Assembly: GCF_023078475.1 (NCBI RefSeq) | Contig: NZ_CP095741.1 | Span: 4,092,001 to 4,156,000 of the forward strand | Source of the DNA: Luteibacter aegosomaticola | Lineage (GTDB): Bacteria > Pseudomonadota > Gammaproteobacteria > Xanthomonadales > Rhodanobacteraceae | DNA: 64,000 nucleotides | Direction: 5' to 3' | In this document: one piece after another, positions 42,468 to 53,426 of the stretch | Position numbering within the stretch: position 1 is the stretch's first letter | How the letters are laid out: the number at the start of each line of letters is the position of its first letter | Program-made: the position numbers and the translations under genes | Notes under the pieces: generated by a model | The model's database searches: none | What the model was told of the DNA's origin: nothing | The model's input: only the letters and a program-made list of their open reading frames with translations

Positions 42468-43319
42468 ATGGCCGTCTACGCGATCGGCGACGTCCAGGGT
42501 TGCTACCCCGAACTCCAGCGCCTGCTCGAAAAGATCCGTTTCGATCCGGCGGCCGACCAGTTGTGGTTCTGTGGCGACCTGGTGAACCGTGGCGGCGAAT
42601 CGCTCGCCACGCTGCGGCTCATCCACTCGCTGCGCGACCAGAGCGTCATCACGCTGGGTAACCACGATCTCTCGCTGCTGGCGATCGGCCAGCGCCGCGA
42701 AGATGCCCAGCAGCGCGTGAATCCCGAACTGCGCGAAGTACTGTTCGCCGACGATGCGCCCGTGCTGCTCGAATGGCTGCGCATGCAGAAGCTGCTGCAC
42801 CACGACGAGGCGCTGGGCTGGACCATGATCCACGCCGGCCTCGCGCCGATCTGGACGTTGCGCCAGGCGCAACGTGCGGCGCTGGAAGTGGAACGCGAAC
42901 TGGGTGGCCCCCGCCACCAGCGCATCCTGAAGAATCTCTTTGGCAACCGCCCGGCGGCGTGGAATAACCGCTTGCAGGGCGTGGAGCGGCATCGCGCCAC
43001 GATCAACACGCTCACCCGCATGCGCTACTGCGATGTGAATGGCCGGATCGATTTCGAAGGCAAGGATCGTCCTGGCACGCAGAAGCCGGGCATGTACCCG
43101 TGGTTCGAAGTACCAGGCATGCGAAAGCGCGAGACGAAAATCGTGTGCGGGCATTGGTCGGCGCTAGGCCGCTTCGCCGGCCTCGGCGTCTACGCGATCG
43201 ACACGGGTTGCGTGTGGGGTGGCCAGCTCACGGCCATGCGCATCGACCAGGAAGAACCGCAGTACATCACCGTGCAGGCCGAATCCTACCGCCAGAAACC
43301 GAAGGGCGGCGGCGACTGA
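42468..43319 (+). CDS. apaH: Symmetrical diadenosine-tetraphosphatase ApaH
   Basis: Ap4A hydrolase of the metallophosphatase fold, 283 residues. Metal-binding motifs: YAIGDVQGCYPEL (GDxxG), WFCGDLVNRGG (GDxxxRG) and LGNHDLSLLAI (GNHD), then MIHAGLAP and the C-terminal VCGHWSALG (GH). Last gene of the lptD-to-apaH series; a bidirectional terminator lies directly after it and before the convergent secA. It degrades Ap4A and Np4N caps on RNA in relatives. Confidence 0.96.
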   Translation: MAVYAIGDVQGCYPELQRLLEKIRFDPAADQLWFCGDLVNRGGESLATLRLIHSLRDQSVITLGNHDLSLLAIGQRREDAQQRVNPELREVLFADDAPVLLEWLRMQKLLHHDEALGWTMIHAGLAPIWTLRQAQRAALEVERELGGPRHQRILKNLFGNRPAAWNNRLQGVERHRATINTLTRMRYCDVNGRIDFEGKDRPGTQKPGMYPWFEVPGMRKRETKIVCGHWSALGRFAGLGVYAIDTGCVWGGQLTAMRIDQEEPQYITVQAESYRQKPKGGGD

Positions 43320-43322
43320 GAA

Positions 43323-43353
43323 CAAAAAAACCCGCCTTTCGGCGGGTTTTTTA
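43323..43353. terminator. Bidirectional intrinsic terminator between apaH and secA
   Basis: CCCGCC-TTTC-GGCGGG stem-loop (43331-43346) with seven A residues before it and six T residues after it. It has a usable T-run on both strands and therefore serves the convergent apaH and secA. Confidence 0.93.
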
Positions 43354-46065
<2,712 letters not shown>

Positions 46066-46198
46066 CGATCATCCGGATCTGAAACAAAAGGGATTGCCTG
46101 TAAGACCAGAACCTTACCGGCACGAAGGGACGATCATACTACGGGCGCCCCATAACATGCCTTTTAATGGCGGCGCCGGGCCGCCGTTCAAGGCTGTC

Positions 46199-47113
46199 TC
46201 AGCGGTGGCTGCGAACGAAGGCCAGCGGGTTCACCACGCGGTCGTGGTACCAGACCTCGAAATGGACGTGGGAACCGGTCGAGCGGCCCGTGGAGCCGGC
46301 CTTCGCGATCACATCACCCACGTGGACGCGTTGGCCCACCGTGGCGACCAGCTTGCTGTTGTGGGCGTAGCGGGTCATGTAGCCGTTGCCGTGGTCGATC
46401 TCGATCACGTCGCCGTAGCCATTGCGCTGGCCGGCGAAAGTGACCATGCCCTCGGCCACCGCCGTGACTGGGGTGCCCGTGGGCGCGGCGATATCGATGC
46501 CGGTGTGGCGGGCGCTGTGCCCGCTGAACGGATCGGGGCGGCCACCGAAGAACGACGAGATGTAGCCGTTCACCGGCATGCCGGTGGGGCGCAGGTTGGA
46601 TTCGATCTTGCGATCGAGCAATAGGTCGTTCAGGGCCTGGAGCTGGGCTTGCTGGACATCGAACTGGCCCGCGAGGTCGTCGATACCCTGGTTGAGCTGG
46701 ACCGGCGCCATGGCGCCTTCGTCCTTGCCGGTGGTCAGCTCGGGGCCACCCTGGCCGGGATCTTCGTCGAAGTTGAACTCGCCATCATCGAGCTTGCCGA
46801 CCTGGGTCAGGCGCTCGCCGAGGGCGTTGAGGCGGATCGACTGGGCCTGGAGCTGGCCGAGCTTCACGGCCAGGGCATCGATATCGCGCTGCGAATCGGC
46901 TTTGATCCGGGCGATGCGGGCATCGGCGTCCGAGGCCGTGGTGGCGACCGGATGGCGCGGGCCAGCGATGGCCAGCGCGAGAGCGGCGCCGACGCCGGCG
47001 ATGCCGATGGCACCGGCCACCGCCATGATGGCGAGCTTGCAGCGCATGCGCCGGCAAGCGAGGTTTAGCGTTTTTGGCCCTTTATGGCCGCGTGGTACGA
47101 GTATGATCTGCAT
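46199..47113 (-). CDS. M23-family peptidase / murein hydrolase-like protein
   Basis: A 304-residue inner-membrane-anchored protein. One membrane helix (about 27-48: LAIMAVAGAIGIAGVGAALALAI) is followed by a helical region and a LytM (M23) domain (about 205-300). The domain has the metal ligands in RHTGIDIAAPTGTPV (H...D), and STGSHVHFEVWYHD (HxH). The catalytic set looks intact, so it may hydrolyse peptidoglycan; some relatives activate amidases instead. ATG 47113 (MQIILVPRGHKGPKTL) follows GAAGAACG. It is divergent from dciA with only 31 bases between starts, and lies upstream of secA with a 133-base gap. The M23-dciA-lpxC neighbourhood is typical of xanthomonads. Confidence 0.88.
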   Translation of the reverse strand: MQIILVPRGHKGPKTLNLACRRMRCKLAIMAVAGAIGIAGVGAALALAIAGPRHPVATTASDADARIARIKADSQRDIDALAVKLGQLQAQSIRLNALGERLTQVGKLDDGEFNFDEDPGQGGPELTTGKDEGAMAPVQLNQGIDDLAGQFDVQQAQLQALNDLLLDRKIESNLRPTGMPVNGYISSFFGGRPDPFSGHSARHTGIDIAAPTGTPVTAVAEGMVTFAGQRNGYGDVIEIDHGNGYMTRYAHNSKLVATVGQRVHVGDVIAKAGSTGRSTGSHVHFEVWYHDRVVNPLAFVRSHR

Positions 47114-47144
47114 ACGTTCTTCATCGAATAAGTTCTGTCGGTCT

Positions 47145-47615
47145 ATGCCACCGCCGTACCAGCCATCCCGACCGAGAACGCGTGGACTCAAGTCCATCGC
47201 GGATGTCGGGCCTGTCGCCAAGCTTGCCCATAGGGCTCGCGAGCTCGACACGCTGGACCGCCAGCTGCGCGCGACGCTTCCTGCACCGTTGCGCGAGCAC
47301 GTCCGCTTCGCGGACCTTCGCGACGGCCGGCTCGTCTTCCTTGCGCCCTCGTCGGCCTGGGCTTCGCGGGTGCGCCTTTACCAGGCGCAGATCCTTGAAG
47401 CTGCCCGCGCCATTGGCGCGAAGGCCTTCTCGGTTGCCGTGAAAGTGGCCCCCCTGCCGGTTGAGCCACCAGGGCCCGACCCGCTTAAACCGCTTTCCAC
47501 CGGGGCTGCCCGTCATCTGAGGGCGGCCGCGGCGTCACTCTCCGATCCCACGTTGCGGGATCTCTTCCTTGATTTGGCCTCCGTGGCCGATAAACCTTCT
47601 GATTCCGATACTTAA
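47145..47615 (+). CDS. dciA: DciA-like DUF721 protein
   Basis: A 156-residue DUF721 protein. Residues 25-95 carry the DUF721 pattern (AKLAHRARELDTLDRQLRATLPAPLREHVRFADLRDGRLVFLAPSSAWASRVRLYQAQIL), which is the helicase-interacting fold found in DciA, the ancestral loader/operator of DnaB in bacteria lacking DnaC. The Pro-rich and low-complexity C-terminus is expected to be disordered. ATG 47145 is used; the frame to 46578 overlaps the M23 gene antisense. Function as a DnaB loader is inferred from family. Confidence 0.85.
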   Translation: MPPPYQPSRPRTRGLKSIADVGPVAKLAHRARELDTLDRQLRATLPAPLREHVRFADLRDGRLVFLAPSSAWASRVRLYQAQILEAARAIGAKAFSVAVKVAPLPVEPPGPDPLKPLSTGAARHLRAAAASLSDPTLRDLFLDLASVADKPSDSDT

Positions 47616-47641
47616 CGTTCCGCCCGTGCGGTGCGTAAGTG

Positions 47642-47660
47642 CCACCGGATCGTCCGGTGG
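47642..47660 (+). terminator. Hairpin after dciA, weak terminator candidate
   Basis: CCACCGGA-TCG-TCCGGTGG, perfect 8-base arms, 26 bases after the dciA stop. The following bases (GCGGACTTTATA) contain only a poor T-run. Confidence 0.45.
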
Positions 47661-47785
47661 GCGGACTTTATAGCACGCATGATCGTTGTGAACACCTAAA
47701 GTGCACGTAAAGTTCACGATTGTGACGGGATTCACCGGGGTTCCGGGCATCGCCCGTTAAGACGTTACGTAGGGCTACGTAGGGC

Positions 47786-48122
47786 TGTTCGAGACGGCTC
47801 GCCTTCGGCTTCGCGGGGCTCGGCTTACGCCATCGCTTTTGCGCTCGGACGTCTCCGGAAAGAGCCCTTGGCGCCCACCCTCGCTGCTCAGACAAGTCTC
47901 CAACGTTCGAAAGGGAGGCCCCTCCGGGGCCATGTACCTGATTGGCCTACGGCCGCGAACCGGCGTACGGACGGGGGTTTGAAACTCGCCTTCCCTGGCT
48001 CGGTTTCAAACGAGCGGCCATCCATGGCCGGCCCCGCCGGTGGCGGCTGTTCCCGTCCGCCCGCCTCGTCGCCGACAACTCGCCTCGAGGGTGGGCGCCA
48101 AGGCCTCTCGGACACACCGAGG
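47786..48122. repeat. Left arm of a long imperfect inverted repeat
   Basis: About 335 bases whose reverse complement aligns from end to end with 48450-48792. Landmarks shared in mirrored order: GGCTCGCCTTCGG (47796), CGCTCGGACGT (47842), GGCGCCCACCCTCGCTGCTC (47870), CCCCTCCGGGGCCATGTA, GATTGGCCTACGGCCGCGAA, GGGGGTTTGAAACTCGCC, CTCGGTTTCAAACGAGCGGC and CTCGCCTCGAGGGTGGGCGC (48079). Confidence 0.9.
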
Positions 48123-48204
48123 CAAATCGATGGGAAAGCCACCGCCGGCAACACGGCCGACCTCGCGACGTCCCGCACCTGACAAACAACCGAAACACCC
48201 GGCC

Positions 48205-48340
48205 GTAGGAGCCCACCCTGTGGGCGACATCTTTCGCCTCAACGCCCAGGCCCTCTCGCACGGCACGATCGATCAAGAGCCAGACGCCGCAAGACCCGGA
48301 CTCTGCCGCGAACGGCGTCGCCCACAGGGTGGGCTCCTAC
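48205..48340. repeat. Paired REP element at the centre of the long inverted repeat
   Basis: GTAGGAGCCCACCCTGTGGG plus CGACATCTTTCG on the left and GGCGTCGCCCACAGGGTGGG plus CTCCTAC on the right, with a longer spacer (about 75 bases) than other copies. Its midpoint (about 48272) is within 20 bases of the midpoint of the outer arms, so the structures are nested. Confidence 0.85.
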
Positions 48341-48348
48341 GGGGAGGC

Positions 48349-48377
48349 GTTGGGTGGGCGTTGGGTGGGCGTTGGGT
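48349..48377 (+). repeat. Tandem 11-base G-rich repeat with G-quadruplex motif
   Basis: GTTGGGTGGGC is present twice and partly a third time. The run GGGTGGGCGTTGGGTGGG (48352-48369) has four G3 tracts with loops of 1, 4 and 1 bases, a canonical quadruplex pattern. It lies in the loop region of the long inverted repeat. Confidence 0.7.
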
Positions 48378-48449
48378 TGTCGGTGGGGTTCTACCTCGAG
48401 CGACGAGGCCTGCTGCCACGGCCCCGTTGCCGGCTCTCCTCTCACGAAA

Positions 48450-48792
48450 CCTCAGTGCCTCAGAGAGCCCTCGGCGCCCACCCTCGAGGCGAGTTTCGCA
48501 GGCGAGGGCGACGGGCGGGAACAGCCGCCGAAGGCGGGAGCGGCCATGGAGGGCCGCTCGTTTGAAACCGAGCCAGGATGGCGAGTTTCAAACCCCCGCC
48601 CGGCGACCGGTTCGCGGCCGTAGGCCAATCAAATACATGGCCCCGGAGGGGCATCCCTTTCGAACGACGAGGACCTGTCTGAGCAGCGAGGGTGGGCGCC
48701 GAGGGCTCTCCTGCGACCACGTCCGAGCGCTACCGCGATGGCCAAAGGCCGAGCCAGCCCAACGCGATGCCGAAGGCGAGCCCTATCGAGCG
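48450..48792. repeat. Right arm of the long imperfect inverted repeat
   Basis: Reverse-complement partner of 47786-48122. Mirrored landmarks: GCGCCCACCCTCGAGGCGAG (48474), GCCGCTCGTTTGAAACCGAG (48553), GGCGAGTTTCAAACCCCC (48580), TTCGCGGCCGTAGGCCAATC (48611), TACATGGCCCCGGAGGGG (48633), GAGCAGCGAGGGTGGGCGCC (48681) and CCGAAGGCGAGCC (48770). Substitutions and small indels separate the arms, so the repeat is old or was copied separately. Confidence 0.9.
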
Positions 48793-48796
48793 GGCA

Positions 48797-48825
48797 CAAA
48801 AAAACCCGCCGGAGCGGGTTTTTTC
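48797..48825 (-). terminator. Intrinsic terminator of lpxC
   Basis: AAAAAACCCGC-CGGA-GCGGGTTTTTT: a 5-base GC stem extended by A/T runs on both sides, 18 bases beyond the lpxC stop. The T-run exists on both strands, so it can also stop transcription from the repeat region. Confidence 0.9.
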
Positions 48826-48842
48826 GTGGATGCCTGGGAGGC

Positions 48843-49754
48843 TTAGACCGCCTGCGCCGGGTGGGCGTAGCTGATCGGGGCCTTTGCCGGATCCTTGAAG
48901 CTCACTTCTTCCCATGCCGTCACGTCCGCCATCAGGCTGCGGAGCAGCTTGTTGTTCAGTTCGTGGCCCGACTTGTGCGCCGAGTAAGCGCCGATCAGGC
49001 TGTGGCCCAGCATGTAGATGTCGCCGATGGCATCGAGGATCTTGTGCTTCACGAACTCGTTGTCGTAACGCAGGCCATCTTCGTTCAGCACGCGGTAGTC
49101 ATCGAGCACCACGGCGTTATCCATCGAACCGCCCAGGGTCAGGTTGCGCTCGCGCAGTGCCTCGATATCACGCATGAAACCGAAGGTGCGGGCGCGGCTG
49201 ACTTCCTTGACGAACGACGTGGTCGAGAAATCCATCTCGGCCTGGGAATTGCGCTTATTAAAGAGCGGGTGGTCGAACTCGACCGAGAAGCCCACCTTGA
49301 AGCCGTCGAACGGCTCGAGCTTCGCCCACTTGTCGCCATCGCGGACCACGACCGGCTTCTTAATGCGGATAAAGCGCTTCGGGGCGTCCTGCTCCTCGAT
49401 GCCAGCGGACTGGATCAGGAACACGAACGGACCGGCGCTGCCGTCCATGATCGGCACTTCAGGGGCCGACAGGTCGACGTACGCATTATCGATACCGAGG
49501 CCAGCCATCGCCGAGAGCAGGTGCTCAACCGTCGACACGCGGACATCGCCATGGATAAGCGTGGTGGAAAGGCGGGTATCGCCCACGTTTTCCGGACGCG
49601 ACTTGAGCTCAACCGGCGGGCTGAGGTCGGTGCGACGGAACACGATGCCCGTATTAGGGGCGGCGGGGCGAAGCGTCATGTACACCTTGTCGCCCGTATG
49701 AAGGCCGACGCCGGTGGCGCGAATGACGTTTTTAAGAGTGCGCTGCTTGATCAT
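48843..49754 (-). CDS. lpxC: UDP-3-O-acyl-N-acetylglucosamine deacetylase LpxC
   Basis: Zinc metalloenzyme of the committed step of lipid A synthesis, 303 residues (family about 305). Zinc ligands and catalytic residues are visible: His78 in [10 protein letters not shown], His237 and Asp241 in [10 protein letters not shown], and His264 in [10 protein letters not shown]. The N-terminus [21 protein letters not shown] is canonical. Located immediately downstream of ftsZ in the usual gammaproteobacterial order, but 342 bases separate the two, so lpxC probably has its own promoter. Cytoplasmic; regulated by proteolysis in E. coli, but the C-terminal degradation signal is not obviously present (ends SYAHPAQAV). 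Confidence 0.97.
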   Translation of the reverse strand: MIKQRTLKNVIRATGVGLHTGDKVYMTLRPAAPNTGIVFRRTDLSPPVELKSRPENVGDTRLSTTLIHGDVRVSTVEHLLSAMAGLGIDNAYVDLSAPEVPIMDGSAGPFVFLIQSAGIEEQDAPKRFIRIKKPVVVRDGDKWAKLEPFDGFKVGFSVEFDHPLFNKRNSQAEMDFSTTSFVKEVSRARTFGFMRDIEALRERNLTLGGSMDNAVVLDDYRVLNEDGLRYDNEFVKHKILDAIGDIYMLGHSLIGAYSAHKSGHELNNKLLRSLMADVTAWEEVSFKDPAKAPISYAHPAQAV

Positions 49755-50096
49755 GATGGGTCAAACCTTGGTGGCAGCAGCCAGGCGTGGCGTACATGCT
49801 AACACAGTCTTAACCTCGGAATAAATAAACCGCCGAGTACAGTCTTGGATATCTTTCACCAACCCTTCAGGAAATTGGTGCAAGCCATTCGCATTTGGAA
49901 CGGGATCTAACGGTTTAGTTCCCGGTGGGTTGACCGGGGTTGCCGTTTTTTCGTCCGGCCCGCGTTTCCTGCAGGGGCACGAAGGTGCCCCGCCGCCCGG
50001 ACGGGAACGGCGGCGGGGCACCCGGGAGGGCCGGCGTCTTGCCGGGCCCTACCCCACGTCATCCTTAACGTGCCTGGTGTATGGCGTGTGTGCCGC
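49755..50096. other. 342-base gap between ftsZ and lpxC
   Basis: No gene is seen. It should contain the lpxC promoter and leader: the part next to lpxC (49798-49920) is AT-richer, with TAATAAAT-like runs near 49815-49830 (AACCTCGGAATAAATAAACC). The ftsZ-proximal part holds a strong GC hairpin at 49984-50022. I could not fix the promoter boxes with confidence. Confidence 0.5.
49984..50022 (-). terminator. 14-bp GC-rich hairpin downstream of ftsZ
   Basis: GGTGCCCCGCCGCC (49984-49997) pairs perfectly with GGCGGCGGGGCACC (50009-50022) around an 11-base loop, 74 bases beyond the ftsZ stop. There is no following T-run on the minus strand, so it may stabilise or pause the dcw transcript rather than terminate it outright. 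Confidence 0.5.
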
Positions 50097-51302
50097 TTAG
50101 TCGGCCTGGCGACGCAGGAAGGCCGGGATATCGAGGTAATCGATCGCCGGTTCGGCGTTCTTCGGGGCCGGAGCCGCCGGAGCTGCCTCCGCGCGCGGGC
50201 TCGACGAGATCGTCGGCTCGGCGTGGTGGGCGTAATCGACCACTTCGTTACCCGTACCCGTGCGCAGCACGACCGGGCGCGGACGCTGGCGCATTTCCAC
50301 CTGCTGCTGGACCGGCTGGCGGACCGGCTGCTTGGCAGCGGCCGTACCACGGTTCAGGCCGGTCGCGACCACGGTCACGCGGACGTCGTCCTGCATGTCC
50401 GGGTCGAGCGAGGTGCCGATCACCACGGTCGCGTCTTCCGAAGCGAAATCGTGGATGACGCGGCCGATCTCGTCGAACTCGCGCATGGTCAGGTTCGGGC
50501 CGGCCGTGACGTTGACCAGGATGCCGCAGGCACCGGCCAGGTTCACGTCTTCCAGCAGCGGGTTGTTGATGGCGGACTCGGCGGCAGCCTGCGCGCGATC
50601 GTCGCCGCGGGCGGTACCCGAACCCATCATCGCCATGCCCATCTCGCTCATGACGGTGCGCACGTCGGCAAAGTCGACGTTGATCAGGCCCGGGGCCGTG
50701 ATCAGGTCGGCGATACCCTGCACCGCGCCGAGCAGCACGTCGTTGGCCGCCTTGAAGGCGTTCAGCAGCGTGACTTCACGGCCGAGGACCGAGAGCAGCT
50801 TTTCGTTCGGCACGGTGATCAGCGAATCCACGTGCTGCGACAGGTCTTCGATACCCTTCAGGGCGACCTGCATACGGCGGCGGCCTTCGAACGGGAACGG
50901 CTTGGTCACCACGGCGACCGTGAGGATGCCCTTCTCCTTCGCCAGCTGGGCCACGACCGGAGCCGCACCCGTACCGGTACCACCACCCATGCCGCAGGTG
51001 ATGAAGACCATGTCCGCGCCTTCGAGCATTTCCTCGATGCGCTCGCGATCTTCCAGAGCGGCCTGGCGGCCCACTTCCGGATTGGCGCCCGCGCCCAGGC
51101 CCTTGGTGACATTGCCACCGAGCTGCAGGTGCGTGCGACCGCCGCAGGTCTTCATGGCCTGCGCGTCGGTGTTGGCGACAACGAACTCGACGCCTTCGAT
51201 ATTGGAGCTCACCATGTGGGCCACGGCGTTACCGCCGCCACCACCCACGCCGATGACCTTGATGACCGCATTCGGTGCCAGTTTTTCGATCAGTTCGAAC
51301 AT
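50097..51302 (-). CDS. ftsZ: Cell division protein FtsZ
   Basis: Tubulin-like GTPase that forms the division ring, 401 residues. GTP-binding signature GMGGGTGTGAAPVVAQ (about residue 106), N-terminal IKVIGVGGGGGNAVAHM and T7-loop LINVDFADVRTVMSEMG. A variable linker leads to a conserved C-terminal peptide, IDYLDIPAFLRRQAD, which binds FtsA and other partners. GGAGGA is well placed before the ATG. It is 136 bases downstream of ftsA; that gap includes T-rich sequence and could carry an extra ftsZ promoter, as in other bacteria. Confidence 0.98.
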   Translation of the reverse strand: MFELIEKLAPNAVIKVIGVGGGGGNAVAHMVSSNIEGVEFVVANTDAQAMKTCGGRTHLQLGGNVTKGLGAGANPEVGRQAALEDRERIEEMLEGADMVFITCGMGGGTGTGAAPVVAQLAKEKGILTVAVVTKPFPFEGRRRMQVALKGIEDLSQHVDSLITVPNEKLLSVLGREVTLLNAFKAANDVLLGAVQGIADLITAPGLINVDFADVRTVMSEMGMAMMGSGTARGDDRAQAAAESAINNPLLEDVNLAGACGILVNVTAGPNLTMREFDEIGRVIHDFASEDATVVIGTSLDPDMQDDVRVTVVATGLNRGTAAAKQPVRQPVQQQVEMRQRPRPVVLRTGTGNEVVDYAHHAEPTISSSPRAEAAPAAPAPKNAEPAIDYLDIPAFLRRQAD

Positions 51303-51438
51303 TTCCCGTCCTCCGCAGAACTTTTAGTTTTTTTGGTTTATGTCCCAGGGGCGACTCCTGTCGACCATGGGTGGCGGGCCTTCCTATTGCCCCGGCGCCC
51401 CCCTTCCATCGGGCACCGACTTTCCGGTTTGGAACCTT

Positions 51439-52677
51439 TTAGAAGTTCTTCGTAAACCAGCTACGGAACTTCTCCACCACGCTACCGACGTTGCCGACGG
51501 GCGAGTGGCTGTGGCGCGCACCACCACCGCTGGCGCGGGCGCCGTGCAGCAGCAGGCCTACGCCCGTGGAATGCAATTCACTGGAGACGACATCGCCCAG
51601 GCCGGAGACGTGTTGCGGCACGCCGACGCGGACCATCTTGTGGAAAATTTCTTCCGCCAGTTCGAGCGCGCCTTCCATGCGTGCCGCGCCACCCGTCAGC
51701 ACGATGCCGGCGGCCACGAGGCTTTCGTAACCCGAGCGGCGCAGTTCGTCCTGCACCATCTCGAAGATTTCCTCATAGCGTGCCTGCACGGATTGCGCGA
51801 GCGCCTGGCGGGCCAGGCGACGCGGCGGGCGATCGCCCACGCTCGGCACCTGGATGGTTTCTTCCGCGTGGGCCAGCTGGGCCAGCGCACACGCATATTT
51901 GATTTTGATCTCTTCCGCGTGAGCGGTAGGTGTGTGCACGCCATACGCGATATCGTTCGTCACCTGGTCGCCGCCGACCGGCAGCGACTTGGTGTAACGG
52001 ATCGAACCCTGCGTGTAGATCGCGATGTCCGTCGTGCCCGCGCCGATGTCGACGAGGCACACGCCGAGTTCCAGCTCGTCTTCGGTCAGCACGGACTTCG
52101 CGCTCGCGACGGCAGCCGGCACCAACTCATCCACGGACAGGCCGCAACGCTGGATGCACTTCGAGATGTTCTGCACCGCGGAAGCCGCACCCGTCACCAG
52201 ATGCACGCTGGCTTCCAGGCGCACGCCGCTCATGCCGACCGGGTGGCGGATGCCGTCCTGGCCGTCGATGCGGTATTCCTGCGATTCCTTGTAGAGCACC
52301 TTGCGGTCAGCCGGAATCGCCACGGCGCTCGCGGCTTCCAGCACCTGCTCCAGGTCGCCCGCCATCACCTCACGGTCGCGGATAGCAGCGGTGCCGTGCG
52401 AATTACGGGTTTCCAGGTGGCTGCCGGAAATCGAGGCGTAGACGGAGCGGATATCGCAGCCCGCCATCAGCTCGGCCTCTTCCACGGCGCGCTGGATGGA
52501 GTGCACGGTCGATTCGATATCCACGACCGAGCCGCGCTTCATGCCGCGCGAGACGTGGGTGCCGATGCCGATCACTTCGATCGGTTCGCCCGGCTCGTAT
52601 TCGCCAACGATCGCGACGACCTTGGAGGTGCCGATGTCGAGGCCGACGACGAGCTGTTTGTCGTTCTTGTTTCTCAT
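51439..52677 (-). CDS. ftsA: Cell division protein FtsA
   Basis: Actin-like membrane tether of the FtsZ ring, 412 residues. Motifs: LVVGLDIGTSKVVAIVGEY (phosphate 1), the SHS2/1C domain around residues 85-165, ELGVCLVDIGAGTTDIAIY (phosphate 2), GIVLTGGAARMEG (adenosine), and a C-terminal amphipathic membrane-targeting helix (VGSVVEKFRSWFTKNF). Follows ftsQ with eight bases between stop and start. The start MRNKNDKQLVVGLD is standard. Confidence 0.98.
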   Translation of the reverse strand: MRNKNDKQLVVGLDIGTSKVVAIVGEYEPGEPIEVIGIGTHVSRGMKRGSVVDIESTVHSIQRAVEEAELMAGCDIRSVYASISGSHLETRNSHGTAAIRDREVMAGDLEQVLEAASAVAIPADRKVLYKESQEYRIDGQDGIRHPVGMSGVRLEASVHLVTGAASAVQNISKCIQRCGLSVDELVPAAVASAKSVLTEDELELGVCLVDIGAGTTDIAIYTQGSIRYTKSLPVGGDQVTNDIAYGVHTPTAHAEEIKIKYACALAQLAHAEETIQVPSVGDRPPRRLARQALAQSVQARYEEIFEMVQDELRRSGYESLVAAGIVLTGGAARMEGALELAEEIFHKMVRVGVPQHVSGLGDVVSSELHSTGVGLLLHGARASGGGARHSHSPVGNVGSVVEKFRSWFTKNF

Positions 52678-52685
52678 GTTCTAGC

Positions 52686-53426
52686 TCAGGTTCCGACCTT
52701 GGGTGTGGCCGTGTTGTCCGATGGCGGCCACCGGATGGCGAATCCGTTGGTGTAACGCAGGTCGGCGTAAGCGAAACCGCTACGATGACCGGCAACGAGT
52801 TGGGGGTACACATCGAGGAAGCGCGCGAGGCGGCGGTCGGCCTGTTCACGGTCACCGATGACGATCTCCGCACCGCTATCCATGATCACGCTCCAGCTGC
52901 CGCGCTGGGTGAGCGAAACGCCGGTAACCGACATTCCCGCCCTGCCCTCGAACGCCTTGCGCACCTGGGCGTAGAAGCTCACTACTTCCGCCAGCCTCGA
53001 GTCCGGGCCCGAAAGCCGCGGCAAGTCACCCATCTGGTCAGCGCCCGGTGCATCGAACACCTGGCCCTGGCGGCTGATGAGGCGATCTTCGTTCCAGCGG
53101 GCAAACGGCTGGCGTTCGTAGATGCGCACCAGGAGCGTATCGGGCCAGCGCTTCCGCACCTCCACCGATTCCACCCACGGCAGGCTGCCAATCGACGCGC
53201 GCACGCTCTCCAGGTCCGTGGCAAAGAAGCCCTTGCCGAGGTGCGGGATCGCTGCGCTACGGATCTGCTCCGCGCTCACGTGGGTGAACTCCGCCTCCAC
53301 CTTCAGCTGGGTCACCGGCCAACGGCCGGAGGCAAACCAGCCCTGCATCACGCCCACGACAGGCAACGCCACCAAGGTGATGGCGATAGCCCATGCGACG
53401 ATCCGCGTGGCGGCGGCTCCCTTCAT
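52686..53426 (-). CDS. ftsQ: Cell division protein FtsQ
   Basis: Bitopic inner-membrane divisome protein of 246 residues. Short cytoplasmic N-terminus, one membrane helix (about 9-29: IVAWAIAITLVALPVVGVMQG), POTRA domain (about 35-105: WPVTQLKVEAEFTHVSAEQIRSAAIPHLGKGFF) and beta domain (WVESVEVRKRWPDTLLVRIYERQPFARWN). It links early and late divisome proteins (FtsB/FtsL). The ATG at 53426 overlaps the ddl stop (TAATG), so the two are coupled; the open frame to 53474 lies within ddl and is rejected. Confidence 0.96.
   Translation of the reverse strand: MKGAAATRIVAWAIAITLVALPVVGVMQGWFASGRWPVTQLKVEAEFTHVSAEQIRSAAIPHLGKGFFATDLESVRASIGSLPWVESVEVRKRWPDTLLVRIYERQPFARWNEDRLISRQGQVFDAPGADQMGDLPRLSGPDSRLAEVVSFYAQVRKAFEGRAGMSVTGVSLTQRGSWSVIMDSGAEIVIGDREQADRRLARFLDVYPQLVAGHRSGFAYADLRYTNGFAIRWPPSDNTATPKVGT

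Larger units (their letters stand above)
47616..48842. other. 1.2-kb gene-free region between dciA and lpxC
   Basis: No credible gene: the frames of 60-270 codons seen in all directions are mirror images of one another produced by the inverted repeat and have low-complexity Arg/Pro/Gly composition. In order it holds a small dciA 3' hairpin (47642-47660), the left arm of a long inverted repeat (47786-48122), a paired REP (48205-48340), a G-rich tandem repeat (48349-48377), the right arm (48450-48792) and the lpxC terminator (48797-48825). Confidence 0.85.

Noticed and set aside
48040..48846. Open frames of 60-268 codons in the dciA-lpxC gap
   Set aside because: They are mirror-image translations of the two arms of the inverted repeat and of the REP, with low-complexity Arg/Pro/Gly composition and no ribosome binding sites.
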